Assembly: GCA_045126215.1 (NCBI GenBank)
Contig: JBGVOD010000006.1
Coordinates: forward strand, 1-64,000
Length of the DNA: 64,000 nucleotides
From: SVEL01 sp045126215
GTDB taxonomy: Bacteria; Bacillota; Clostridia; Lachnospirales; Lachnospiraceae
Reading direction: 5' to 3'
Each line of letters starts with the position of its first letter. The first letter of the stretch is position 1. Below, in pieces: positions 17,167 through 25,305 of the stretch. The position numbers and the translations under genes are program-made. The notes under the pieces were generated by a model. It was not told the origin of the DNA and made no database searches. It saw nothing but the letters and a program-made list of their open reading frames with translations.

Positions 17167-18585
17167 CTATAACTGCTCAACTTTCAACATATTTGTTGTA
17201 CCAGACATTCCAAGAGGAAGTCCTGCTGTCATAACTGCAATATCTCCCTTTTGTATATATCCTTTGTCCTCAACATATTTTAATGCACTAGACAACAGCT
17301 CTGATGTTTTATTCTTTCTTTCATCTATCAGCATAGGAGTAACGCCCCATGACAAATTAAGCTGTCTCATTACCTTTTTATCTAACGTACAAGCAATAAT
17401 ATCACATTGTGGTCTGTACCTTGATACCATTCTTGCAGTTGTACCTGATAAGGTAACAGTAATAATAACCTTTGCATTCAAATCATGCGCAGTTGTAACT
17501 GTAGCATGTGATATTGCATCCGTTACAGTAATCTGTTCTTTTCTTGATAATGCATTAAATCTCTTTTTATTATCAATTTCTCTCTCTGTTCTTTCTGCAA
17601 TTTTAACCATTGTCTTAACAGATTCAACAGGATACTTTCCTGCTGCACTTTCACCAGATAACATAACAGCACTTGTTCCATCATAAATTGCATTTGCAAC
17701 ATCTGCTGTTTCTGCTCGTGTTGGTCTTGGATTATTAATCATCGAATCTAACATCTGTGTGGCTGTAATAACCATCTTTCCAGCGTTATAAACCTTGTTA
17801 ATGATCATTTTCTGCATTACAGGCACGTCTTCATTAGGTATTTCAACTCCCATATCTCCTCGAGCCACCATAATACCATCTGATTCTTCAATAATTTCAT
17901 CAATATTTTTAACACCCTGCAAATTTTCAATCTTTGAAATAATCTTAATATCCTTGCAGTTGTATTCGTCAAATATCTTTCTGATTTCACGAACATCATC
18001 TGCTGTTCTAACAAAAGATGCTGCTATGAAATCAAAGCCCTGCTCTATTCCAAAAATAATATCTTCTCTGTCAACATCACTAATATATGCCATAGATAAA
18101 TCAACATTTGGAACATTTACACCCTTATGGTTTGATAAAACTCCCCCACATACAACTTCACATACCACATCTTTTTCAGTGACATCTATTACTTTAAGTT
18201 CAAGCAAACCATCATCCATAAGTAAAACTGTTCCAACAGAAACATCATTTACCAGATTCTTATAAGTAACTGATACTCTTTCCTCATTTCCCATAATATC
18301 ATCAACTGTAAGTGTGAATTTCTGTCCATTTTCAAGCACTATCTTTCCATTTTCAAAATCACAAACCCTTATCTCTGGTCCCTTTGTATCAAGCATAGTC
18401 GCTACAGGCAAATCAAGCTCTTCTCTAAGCTTTTCTACCTGTTCTAATCTTCTCTTATGATCTGAATGCTTTCCATGTGAAAAATTAAATCTGGCAACAT
18501 TCATACCGGCAAGCATCAATTCTTTCAGAACATTGTCTTTATCTGTAGCAGGTCCTAAAGTACATACAATCTTTGTTTTTCTCAT
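17167..18585 (-). CDS. pyk: Pyruvate kinase
   Basis: This 472-residue enzyme converts phosphoenolpyruvate and ADP to pyruvate and ATP. Visible motifs are the N-terminal RKTKIVCTLGPAT, FNFSHG, the active-site segment KIENLQGVKNIDEI with its catalytic Lys, and MVARGDMGVEIP. The length is that of the compact form without the extra C-terminal PEP-utiliser domain found in Bacillus. It is preceded by a roughly 330-bp gap holding a promoter candidate and a hairpin. The DUF4430 gene follows on the same strand 88 bp downstream. Confidence 0.97.
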   Translation of the reverse strand: MRKTKIVCTLGPATDKDNVLKELMLAGMNVARFNFSHGKHSDHKRRLEQVEKLREELDLPVATMLDTKGPEIRVCDFENGKIVLENGQKFTLTVDDIMGNEERVSVTYKNLVNDVSVGTVLLMDDGLLELKVIDVTEKDVVCEVVCGGVLSNHKGVNVPNVDLSMAYISDVDREDIIFGIEQGFDFIAASFVRTADDVREIRKIFDEYNCKDIKIISKIENLQGVKNIDEIIEESDGIMVARGDMGVEIPNEDVPVMQKMIINKVYNAGKMVITATQMLDSMINNPRPTRAETADVANAIYDGTSAVMLSGESAAGKYPVESVKTMVKIAERTEREIDNKKRFNALSRKEQITVTDAISHATVTTAHDLNAKVIITVTLSGTTARMVSRYRPQCDIIACTLDKKVMRQLNLSWGVTPMLIDERKNKTSELLSSALKYVEDKGYIQKGDIAVMTAGLPLGMSGTTNMLKVEQL

Positions 18586-18745
18586 TATAGCTATCCTTTC
18601 ACACTATTTTTACATATTTCTCGCATTTTCACCATAACAAAAGCTATGATGGTTCTGCGACATATTACGACTCAGGTCACAATCATAAAATTTCCCCTTT
18701 TAAAATACAAGAAAGCTAGACATTTTGTCAACATTTCTTTGTAAC
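18586..18745 (-). promoter_or_regulatory. 5' region of pyk: promoter candidate and hairpin
   Basis: On the minus strand TTGACA (18731-18726) and TATTTT (18707-18702) are 18 bp apart. The predicted leader of about 105 nt contains an imperfect hairpin at about 18623-18659 (ACCAT/ATGGT enclosed by CGCA/TGCG). I do not recognise a known riboswitch. Confidence 0.45.
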
Positions 18746-18857
18746 TTACTTTATACTTTACTCTTTATTTACTTTATACTTTACTCTTTATTTACTTTGT
18801 ACTTTACTCTGTATTTACTTTGTACTTTTCTTTGTATTTAATCTGTATTTACTTTGC
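18746..18857. repeat. Degenerate tandem repeat, AT-rich, about 23-24 bp units
   Basis: About four and a half copies of a unit like TATTTACTTTATACTTTACT(CTT) lie between the HD-domain gene and pyk. Later copies drift (TGTACTTTACTCTG, TGTACTTTTCTTTG) and one is shortened. No spacer structure is present, so this is not CRISPR. Confidence 0.7.
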
Positions 18858-18918
18858 ACACTTATTTAATATAGTTAGATGCTATAAGATAAAATTTATT
18901 AATATATCATATTTTTCT

Positions 18919-19410
18919 CTAACCTTTTATGGAAAACATCTCTTTACATATTTTCTTTCCCGATTCTGTTCTAAAAATATTATTGTAAGTTTTCTCTTTG
19001 GCATCTGCTGATAAATCTTCTTCATGCATATTCACAATAAAATCAGCTTCTACAAGTATCTGATAATCAATCCCATCTATATTCGTGTATGTATGATGAT
19101 GTGCAATAAGATACTGAACCCTGTCAGAAACATCAGCTGCAATCCCCAATTCAGATAACACCTTTTTAGCTATATCAGGCCCCTCTTTTTCCTGAAGTTT
19201 ACCATTGCAATTACCATACTTTTCTTCACACAGATGTATTCCAATATCATGCGTTAATGTAGCAATTTCAATAATAAATAATGTCTTTTCATCAACATTC
19301 TCCATTTCACCAATAAGTTTTGCATAGCTATGTACTTTACAAAAATGTTGAATTCTTTTTGAGTCGCCTTGATATAAGTTTATCATTGCTAAATGTACTT
19401 TATTAATCAC
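18919..19410 (-). CDS. HD-domain phosphohydrolase
   Basis: This 163-residue protein has the HD metal-binding residues: His in VHSYAKLIGE, His-Asp in LTHDIGIHLC, HHH in IAHHHTYTNIDGID and Asp in VEADFIVNM. Such small HD proteins hydrolyse nucleotides or other phosphate esters; the substrate is not evident. The start is GTG at 19410 with AGGAGG nine nt upstream. An out-of-frame ATG between them ends within three codons. It lies just downstream, on the same strand, of the GC-rich repeat island. Confidence 0.85.
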   Translation of the reverse strand: MINKVHLAMINLYQGDSKRIQHFCKVHSYAKLIGEMENVDEKTLFIIEIATLTHDIGIHLCEEKYGNCNGKLQEKEGPDIAKKVLSELGIAADVSDRVQYLIAHHHTYTNIDGIDYQILVEADFIVNMHEEDLSADAKEKTYNNIFRTESGKKICKEMFSIKG

Positions 19411-19484
19411 TGTGACATACCTCCTGACCCTAACATCATTTTTATTTAATTATATATTTTTATTTCCATATATCAAGTACCAAG

Positions 19485-19623
19485 AGCGCGAGACGTCGCA
19501 AGAGGTCCGGTGGACCTCTGCCCTGCGACGACCGGAACGGAGTGGAGACCGCAAGAGGTCCGGTGGACCTCTGCCCTGCGACGACCGGAACGGAGTGGAG
19601 ACCTCGAACTTCGAGGCCCTATA
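19485..19623. repeat. GC-rich hairpin repeat, unit with internally duplicated 53-bp core
   Basis: A 53-bp core occurs at 19498-19550 and again, identical and directly abutting, at 19551-19603. The first copy is preceded by AGCGCGAGACGTC and the second is followed by TCGAACTTCGAGGCCCTAT. Each core holds strong nested inverted repeats (GAGGTCC/GGACCTC inside TCGCA/TGCGA). Base composition is far more GC-rich than the flanking AT-rich DNA. Confidence 0.85.
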
Positions 19624-19632
19624 TCTTTATAG

Positions 19633-19740
19633 AAGCGAGACGGGGCGAGTGGCGTCCTGTGGACGCCGTGGTACGAGCCGACCGAGCCGGCAGGCGAGAA
19701 ACGAACCCATGTGATACATGGGTTCAGTGAGTGCTCGAAT
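19633..19740. repeat. Related GC-rich structured module between the repeat copies
   Basis: It begins AGCGAGACGGGGCGAG, resembling the start of the flanking repeat units, then contains the hairpins GGCGTCC/GGACGCC (around 19651-19667) and GAACCCATGT/ACATGGGTTC (around 19704-19726). The body differs from the 53-bp core, so it looks like a second member of the same hairpin-element class. Confidence 0.6.
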
Positions 19741-19742
19741 GA

Positions 19743-19827
19743 AGCGCGAGACGTCGCAAGAGGTCCGGTGGACCTCTGCCCTGCGACGACCGGAACGGAG
19801 TGGAGACCTCGAACTTCGAGGCCCTAT
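19743..19827. repeat. GC-rich hairpin repeat, complete single unit
   Basis: This copy carries both flanks: AGCGCGAGACGTC, then the 53-bp core (19756-19808, identical to the copies at 19498 and 19551), then TCGAACTTCGAGGCCCTAT. The first 11 bases equal the 3' end of the adjacent tRNA-Gly gene as read on the plus strand. Confidence 0.85.
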
Positions 19828-19835
19828 GGGCCTCG

Positions 19836-19883
19836 TTTAAACAAAAAGAAGATATCCTCTCGGATATCTTCTTTTTGTTTAAA
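19836..19883 (-). terminator. Very strong perfect hairpin terminator after tRNA-Gly
   Basis: A 22-bp perfect stem (19836-19857 and 19862-19883) has a 4-nt loop TCTC. Read on the minus strand it follows the tRNA 3' end by 3 bp. The stem itself ends in an A/T-rich arm (CTTTTTGTTTAAA), which can supply the U-run. Confidence 0.85.
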
Positions 19884-19886
19884 GGA

Positions 19887-19959
19887 AGCGCGAGACGGGA
19901 CTCGAACCCGCGACCCCAACCTTGGCAAGGTTGTGCTCCACCAACTGAGCCACTCGCGC
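19887..19959 (-). tRNA. tRNA-Gly, anticodon GCC
   Basis: The 73-nt cloverleaf reads on the minus strand: acceptor GCGCGAG/CTCGCGC, D-arm GGCTCAGTTGGTGGAGC, anticodon arm CAACCTTGCCAAGGTTG with anticodon GCC, and T-arm GCGGGTTCGAGTCCCGT. The discriminator base is T and CCA is not encoded (TTCC follows). It has its own promoter and is followed by a perfect hairpin. A GTTCG/CGAAC inverted repeat lies between promoter and tRNA. Confidence 0.95.
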
Positions 19960-19985
19960 ATTTTGTTTGACGTTCGTCGAACAGT

Positions 19986-20018
19986 AGATATATTATCATA
20001 TGATAATATATCTGTCAA
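19986..20018 (-). promoter_or_regulatory. tRNA-Gly promoter with a perfect 28-bp palindrome
   Basis: On the minus strand TTGACA (20018-20013) and TAATAT (19995-19990) are separated by 17 bp. The spacer and -10 region form a perfect palindrome at 19986-20013, with half-site AGATATATTATCAT. It could be an operator or a DNA cruciform. Confidence 0.8.
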
Positions 20019-20045
20019 CAAAAAAATAAAAATACACCCCAAATA

Positions 20046-20330
20046 ATAAAACTCAATATCATATAAATGATTTGAGGTATCACTTTCCATAGTATAATAA
20101 AATATATTGTCTCCCTTAGCTATTAACATTTGAGCCACAGCATTCTCATATACATATCCTAAATTGGCGTCTAGTTTATCTGAAAGAAGCTTATTATATA
20201 TCACATTTTCAGTATACTTCTTATCCTTGAATGCAAGTGTCACAAACAGACCAGCATCCGATGTAAACAGTTTATATCGACCGTCATCTTTCTCTAATGC
20301 CATCCCCACTCCTGGATTATCCATGATATT
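20046..20330 (-). pseudogene. Fragment of a DUF4143/AAA-type ATPase
   Basis: Translated on the minus strand, residues such as PGVGMALEKDDGRYKLFTSD, AGLFVTLAFKDK and NLGYVYENAVAQMLIAKGDN match the C-terminal half of the AAA-14/DUF4143 ATP-binding family, as I know it. The Walker motifs and the N-terminal half are missing, and the homologous part stops near YDIEF. The open frame then runs on through the tRNA gene, which is not credible coding. It is a decayed remnant beside a tRNA gene, where such accessory genes often come and go. Confidence 0.7.
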
Positions 20331-20576
20331 ATCGCCTCTTATGAGGCATTTTAACGCAAATCCCCGTTTATTCAAACAAGAAATCTACGCAAATCCCCAT
20401 TCAATACACGTTATCTATCTACGAAATCCCTATAAATCTCTAGTACCATTCTATAATAGTTTTGTACTATTATGGAAATCTTATTCATTCGTTTTTTTAC
20501 TCTATAACTGCTATAACCATTCTTCTTGAATGGGTACACCATGGTGTCCAAAAAAGCAATTCACCATCCTAGCTAA

Positions 20577-21203
20577 CTACTTTTCTCTTACATCGATCTT
20601 TGGATATTTATTGATTCTTGATATCTCATAATCAATTTCTTCCTCCAAAAGCTTAATTCCTTCATCTGCTTTTTTGCAGACTCTTGAACAGATAAATGTT
20701 ACGATAACTCTTGTAGCTATTGGTATTGCTGGCAATCCAAACAATAATACTGGAGGGAACATATCCCATAAACTATTTGCAGCAACAACCATAAAAAATG
20801 GAACAAAAAATGCTGAAAACCACATAAAAATCATTATAGGATTCCAATATCCTCTCATTATCTTATAACAAAGTTCTGTGCTTTCCTCATTATCTCTTAT
20901 TTCATTTTCATTATTTTCAGTATTTAAATCTTTTGTACACTTTTCATTATTTTCAAAATTTATATCTTTTTCATTATTTCCATCTTTTATATTTTTTTTC
21001 TTTTTAAAAAAGCCTACTGCTTCAATGTGTATTAAAAAATCCCACTTACAGAATGCTTTTTCTCCAAACAAATGCTGGAACTGAAAATAATTTCCCAGAA
21101 AGAATCCTACCATTCTTGGTTCTCCAAGCATAAGTCTGCTTGCTACCGCTTCTTTAAATCTGAAAATTGTATCTTTTCTTTTTGTATTTACTACTTTTTT
21201 CAT
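20577..21203 (-). CDS. Uncharacterised membrane protein
   Basis: This 208-residue protein is not recognised. It has a basic N-terminal region (TIFRFKEAVASRLMLGEPRM), a low-complexity charged linker rich in Asn, Glu and Lys (about residues 70-110), and two membrane segments (IMIFMWFSAFFVPFFMVVAA and MFPPVLLFGLPAIPIATRVIV). An amphipathic Glu/Lys-rich C-terminus follows. It starts 12 bp after the deacetylase-like gene's stop codon on the same strand, so co-transcription is likely. Confidence 0.7.
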   Translation of the reverse strand: MKKVVNTKRKDTIFRFKEAVASRLMLGEPRMVGFFLGNYFQFQHLFGEKAFCKWDFLIHIEAVGFFKKKKNIKDGNNEKDINFENNEKCTKDLNTENNENEIRDNEESTELCYKIMRGYWNPIMIFMWFSAFFVPFFMVVAANSLWDMFPPVLLFGLPAIPIATRVIVTFICSRVCKKADEGIKLLEEEIDYEISRINKYPKIDVREK

Positions 21204-21215
21204 ATAATATACCTT

Positions 21216-22226
21216 TTATCTTTCCAATTCATCTATACTTGCAAATGTATATCCTTCGCTAATTGCTTTATCTATAAATCTCTCAAGTATTGCAACATTT
21301 GTATTTGAAACTGTATGCAAATAAATTATTTCACCATTATGAAGATTTGATACAAGTGCTTCATATGCTTCATTTTCATCCGGCTGATTATTAACATCAT
21401 AATCAAAATAAGTATAAGAATATAATACAGTTGTAAATCCCATTTCGTTTAAGATTGCAATTGATCTTTCATTCCATATTCCTGAACCTGGTCTGTAATA
21501 TTTTGTATGAACTCCTGTCACATCATATATTGCATTATATATTTTTTGATTATCCTCAATCTGTAAGCTTGGATCAAGAGATGCTATACCATCTGAAGGA
21601 TGATTATATCCATGACAACCTATAATAAATCCATTATCTACAATTTTCCTGCACATTTCAGGGAATCGCTCTGTATATTCTCCAGTTATAAAAAATGCTG
21701 CAGGGACATTTTTTTCTTTTAAAATATTCATTATTCTATCAGTATTGTAGACACCATCATATGAATATTCATATGCGATTGTGAATGTAAGATATATTTT
21801 CTTTTCAGTTTCATCACCTATCATGTATGTGTTGTATTTACCATATTCATCCTGCATTCTCTCGATTATCACTGGTCTGTTATACTCATCTCGTTCAACA
21901 TTGTTCTTGTTGTAACCAAGCGATTTGATGTCAGAAGGCAAATTCATTATCTCATCAGAAAGAGTAATCCCTTCTTCAAAATTATCTATTGCATAACCTG
22001 TTGTGTTTTCTTCTGTAGTATTCTCACCATCTGCACTCGTTGTATCTACGTTATTTGCACTTGTTATATCTGTATTACTTTGTTCTGTCGTATTTACACC
22101 TGTCGTTGCATTTTTATCAGAAGACTTATCCCTCGTCATCAGATAAATAAGCCCCACTACAAAAACTACTAATACTAATAATCCCACTACTATATCAACT
22201 TTTAATTTCTTTTTCTTTTTAGCCAT
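21216..22226 (-). CDS. Polysaccharide deacetylase-like membrane protein with altered catalytic motif
   Basis: This 336-residue protein has an N-terminal membrane anchor (VVGLLVLVVFVVGLIYLM after a Lys run), a Thr/Asn-rich linker and a carbohydrate esterase 4 (NodB-type) domain close to the PdaA group. The metal-binding HGYNH is present (HxxxH), as are RPGSGIWNERS and IIYLHTVS. Motif 1, normally TFD(D/N)G, reads TFTIAYEY, so the catalytic Asp is replaced by Thr. Activity on peptidoglycan is therefore doubtful. It is divergent from the amidase gene, with which it may share a cell-wall role. Confidence 0.82.
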   Translation of the reverse strand: MAKKKKKLKVDIVVGLLVLVVFVVGLIYLMTRDKSSDKNATTGVNTTEQSNTDITSANNVDTTSADGENTTEENTTGYAIDNFEEGITLSDEIMNLPSDIKSLGYNKNNVERDEYNRPVIIERMQDEYGKYNTYMIGDETEKKIYLTFTIAYEYSYDGVYNTDRIMNILKEKNVPAAFFITGEYTERFPEMCRKIVDNGFIIGCHGYNHPSDGIASLDPSLQIEDNQKIYNAIYDVTGVHTKYYRPGSGIWNERSIAILNEMGFTTVLYSYTYFDYDVNNQPDENEAYEALVSNLHNGEIIYLHTVSNTNVAILERFIDKAISEGYTFASIDELER

Positions 22227-22404
22227 TAATAATTACCTCTTTTCTATTTCAGATGCTATTTTACATTCATATAGAATAATATGCAAATAAAATATTTTTT
22301 CTAATATTTGTTATAGATATTTTATATTTACTATGCTATGATAACACAGTACAAAAAATGAACAATATTATTTACATATATAGAGAGTAATAGGAGGTAT
22401 AAAT

Positions 22405-23301
22405 ATGGCATATACTACAACAAGGAAATCCAGAAGAAGAAAGCGTAGAAGAAGTCAGATGGATAAACTTATTAGATTAGGTGGTATGTTGACGGTAATA
22501 TTGGTATTCGCCATAGTACTTGTGTTAGTTATTAAGAAGTTCAATTCAGATGGTGGTGAAACACCTATAGTTGTGGATGTAACAACAAATAACGAAGCCG
22601 GATCAACAGATTCAAATGGTGAATCTGTTACTCCTACGACAGCTGGTGAGGGAGAAACAACAACTGAAGATGAGACAACAACTGTGGACCCTTATGGCGA
22701 TTTACATCAATATTATGGAGACTCAATAAATGATGACGGAAAAATTATTGTATGTATAGATGCCGGTCATGGTGGTATCGACGGCGGATGTGTTGGTCCA
22801 AATGACAGACTTGAGAAAACAGATGCATTAAATTTTGCACTTGCTCTTAAACCCGAACTTGAAGCTCTGGGCGCAACTGTATATTTAACTCGTTCAGATG
22901 ATTCATTTCCTGAACTTGAAAGCAGACCTTTATATGCTAACAGCGTAAAAGCTGATGTATTTGTATCAATCCACCGTAATAGTTATGCTTCTGACTCATC
23001 TGTTCATGGTATTGAGGCATGGATAAGTTCACAGAACGCTGACAATTCATACAAACTTGCAAATGATATACTTACAGTGCTTGACGGTGTTGGTATTTCA
23101 AGAAATAGAGGAATAAGAACAGGAACACAAGGAAACGCTTCACAGGATTATGCCGTTAATTCAATAAGTTCAATGCCAAGTGTATTACTTGAAATGGGAT
23201 TTATCACTGCTCCAGATGATAATGCCAACTTAGATTCCAAGAAAAGCGAATATGCAAAGGCAATGGCTAAAGCAATTGTTGATTTCATAAATGCACAATA
23301 A
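22405..23301 (+). CDS. N-acetylmuramoyl-L-alanine amidase (Amidase_3)
   Basis: This 298-residue protein has a basic N-terminus (RKSRRRKRRRSQ), one membrane segment, a Thr/Glu-rich linker and a C-terminal Amidase_3 domain. Zn ligands are visible as His in IDAGHGGIDGG, Glu in LEKTDALNF and His in VSIHRNS; the catalytic Glu is in LLEMGFITAPDDN. It would cleave the amide bond between MurNAc and the stem peptide at the cell surface. AGGAGG precedes the ATG, and a strong terminator follows. Confidence 0.94.
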   Translation: MAYTTTRKSRRRKRRRSQMDKLIRLGGMLTVILVFAIVLVLVIKKFNSDGGETPIVVDVTTNNEAGSTDSNGESVTPTTAGEGETTTEDETTTVDPYGDLHQYYGDSINDDGKIIVCIDAGHGGIDGGCVGPNDRLEKTDALNFALALKPELEALGATVYLTRSDDSFPELESRPLYANSVKADVFVSIHRNSYASDSSVHGIEAWISSQNADNSYKLANDILTVLDGVGISRNRGIRTGTQGNASQDYAVNSISSMPSVLLEMGFITAPDDNANLDSKKSEYAKAMAKAIVDFINAQ

Positions 23302-23344
23302 AATAAAACAGTGACAAAGAAACCTATGTTGAAAAAACAGTAAG

Positions 23345-23401
23345 AAAGAGGCTATTGCATTAATGATTTGAAAATAGTTAATGCAATAGCCTCTTTGTTT
23401 T
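23345..23401 (+). terminator. Terminator of the amidase gene (probably bidirectional)
   Basis: A 19-bp perfect stem (23345-23363 with 23378-23396, AAAGAGGCTATTGCATTAA and complement) is followed by GTTTT. The convergent HAD gene ends at 23410. Confidence 0.9.
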
Positions 23402-23409
23402 ACCTAAAT

Positions 23410-24117
23410 CTATTTAAATACATCCTTTATATCTTTTATTTCCTTACAATTCTTTGGAAGGTTCTTCTTACCCGGATGTTCTGGCGAAATATTTGTATAC
23501 CAATACATGCTATCAATTCCATACTCAAAAGCACCACCTGCATCACATATGTGATCATTTCCAATCATAACAGATTCGCTTTTTTTAAGTTTGTATTTCT
23601 TAAATAATGCATCATAGAAATCAGATGAAGGTTTTTTTACTCCTGCATCTGAAGAATAGATAATTCCATCAAACATATCATATATTCCAAGCATACGCAT
23701 CTCAGGCTCAGTATATATTCTTTGTGCATTCGATAAAAGATACACTTTCTTTCCATTTTTATGTAGTCTTTCCAATAACTCTACTACACCATCATAAAGC
23801 TTCACATATTCAAGAGAAAGAATTCTGAGCATCTTACCTGTTTCAACAGCTAAACTCATTTCACACTCTACACCTTTATCCTCAAATAATTTTTTAAAAA
23901 CATATTCTATCTGAATTTCAGCATATTCGTGCTTCATATCTTCTTCTGTTTGTATAATAAGAGAGAAAAATCTTTTTTTTAGCTGAACTGGTTTTTCGTA
24001 CATCGCTCCATGCATTGCATACCAAATTTGCATTTTCTTCCATAAATAATTTTTACCTTCATTCGTATGGATATCTACCAATGTTCCATATAAGTCAAAA
24101 ATATAGTTTTTGTACAT
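23410..24117 (-). CDS. HAD family hydrolase (YjjG-like)
   Basis: This 235-residue protein starts at the ATG at 24117 (MYKNYIFDLYGTLVD), preceded by GGTGG. A longer frame to 24168 lacks a ribosome binding site. HAD motifs are present: nucleophile Asp in FDLYGTLVD, Ser in LLSNAQ, Lys in GVKKPSSDFY and acidic MIGNDHICDAGGA. The cap is helical. Relatives are nucleotide or sugar-phosphate phosphatases; the substrate cannot be deduced. Confidence 0.9.
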   Translation of the reverse strand: MYKNYIFDLYGTLVDIHTNEGKNYLWKKMQIWYAMHGAMYEKPVQLKKRFFSLIIQTEEDMKHEYAEIQIEYVFKKLFEDKGVECEMSLAVETGKMLRILSLEYVKLYDGVVELLERLHKNGKKVYLLSNAQRIYTEPEMRMLGIYDMFDGIIYSSDAGVKKPSSDFYDALFKKYKLKKSESVMIGNDHICDAGGAFEYGIDSMYWYTNISPEHPGKKNLPKNCKEIKDIKDVFK

Positions 24118-24168
24118 ATCTTTTCCACCTTCTGTATTTTGTTTAAATACGTCGACAGCCATCCACAT

Positions 24169-24384
24169 AATTTTCAGATCAATGCCAAAATTAATGATAA
24201 CACGCCAACACTAGAGTTAGTATACCATAATATTTATATATATATATATTAATTTACCACTATTTCTATAACTAAATTATAATCTTATCATTTTTTTACA
24301 TATAAATTATCATTATTTATTATAATTTTTTACGAAGAAAATTAGGTTAGAGTGTCAAAACTCAGCCTTAGAAACTTATTTTGC
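24169..24384. other. AT-rich intergenic DNA with an AT dinucleotide run
   Basis: No gene is seen. A run of about ten TA dinucleotides lies near 24232-24250. The DNA is otherwise very AT-rich and without recognised sites. Confidence 0.5.
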
Positions 24385-24453
24385 ATATTGCACAAAATAT
24401 ATAGGCATTTGTGACTTTTGTAAGAGCAAAGGACTATATGCTTTGTGCAATAT
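24385..24453. other. Long imperfect inverted repeat upstream of the GNAT gene
   Basis: ATATTGCACAAA (24385-24396) and TTTGTGCAATAT (24442-24453) are perfect 12-bp arms. After a 2-nt internal loop, ATATAG/CTATAT continue the stem, and a small TTTG/CAAA stem lies in the apex. It lies about 90 bp before the GNAT start codon. It could be an RNA leader element or a relic of a small mobile repeat. Nothing known is recognised. Confidence 0.5.
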
Positions 24454-24540
24454 ACCAATTATCATTGAATAACACTATTTTTTTTGATACAATATATGTA
24501 TTAATTTAGTGAAATATTTTAGTAACAAAGGAGTTACACT

Positions 24541-25305
24541 ATGCATTTGATAATAACTAATACATTAACATCAAATCAATATCATGATGCAGCGACATTA
24601 ATTAATCTATGTAAAGCAAATGACAGTACGAGAGGGATATCTTTTCTAGAGCCTGAAATGAATGCTATTCCAGAATTTCCATGTTTCTATTTATTATATA
24701 ACGGAACAACTCTTGTAAGTCTTCTTTCTGTATTTCTGCCTGACGATACACAATGTGAAGTATATGCCTCTACCATTCCTTCCGAAAGAATGAATGGATA
24801 TTTTGGCAAACTTTTATCATCAGCAGTGAATAATTTATCAAACTATGGTATTAAAAAGATTTATATTGTTAACGAACCTGCATGCACATCGGGAACTAAT
24901 TTTCTAAATTCTTCCCCAAATGTCAAATTTGCATACTCAGAATATTTGATGAAATATAATATGGATATTACTCCAATCCCAAAGGAAATACTTTCTATAA
25001 AAGTAAAAAAGAACGAAAATACAGAAGAAATCTCTTCATTTTTTGAAAATGAAGAGATTGGACATTTATGTATAGAACACAATCGTGGTGTTGCAACCAT
25101 CTACGGTTTTGTTGTTGAGCCAAATCAACGTGGAAAAGGCTTTGGAACAGAAACTTTACTGTTAGTTCTTCGTCATCTTATCAAAAGTGGATGTCATAAG
25201 ATTCTACTTCAAGTAAATGGTGCAAACACTGCTGCACATAATATGTATTCACACCATGGATTTGTAAGTGAAGAACAGATTGATTACTGGCAATACACAA
25301 ACTAA
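24541..25305 (+). CDS. GNAT family N-acetyltransferase
   Basis: This 254-residue protein has a C-terminal GNAT domain. The acetyl-CoA loop is in GFVVEPNQRGKGFGTETLLLVLRHL, followed by VNGANTAAHNMYSHHGF. The N-terminal half (residues 1-140) resembles a second, degenerate acetyltransferase fold (TIPSERMNGYFGKLLSSAV), so a tandem-GNAT layout is likely. AAAGGAG precedes the ATG. The substrate is unknown. Its stop codon lies inside a 36-bp tandem duplication shared with the end of lepB. Confidence 0.85.
   Translation: MHLIITNTLTSNQYHDAATLINLCKANDSTRGISFLEPEMNAIPEFPCFYLLYNGTTLVSLLSVFLPDDTQCEVYASTIPSERMNGYFGKLLSSAVNNLSNYGIKKIYIVNEPACTSGTNFLNSSPNVKFAYSEYLMKYNMDITPIPKEILSIKVKKNENTEEISSFFENEEIGHLCIEHNRGVATIYGFVVEPNQRGKGFGTETLLLVLRHLIKSGCHKILLQVNGANTAAHNMYSHHGFVSEEQIDYWQYTN

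Noticed and set aside
17079..17180. N-terminal extension of the DUF4430 protein
   Set aside because: The extension would overlap pyruvate kinase, lacks a ribosome binding site and would bury the clear signal peptide that starts at 17078.
18746..18857. CRISPR-like repeats upstream of pyk
   Set aside because: Simple AT-rich tandem repeat without spacers.
19412..20046. Several open frames of 60-110 codons in the GC-rich repeat island
   Set aside because: They run through repeats, hairpins and the tRNA gene, have no ribosome binding sites and encode repeated Arg/Gly/Pro-rich sequence; GC-rich DNA simply lacks stop codons here.
19824..20375. A 183-codon minus-strand frame as an intact gene
   Set aside because: It reads through the complete tRNA-Gly gene and its terminator; only the first part resembles DUF4143 proteins, so it is listed as a pseudogene fragment.
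24232..24250. TA dinucleotide run as a functional element
   Set aside because: Short simple-sequence run in AT-rich DNA; nothing beyond composition supports a role.
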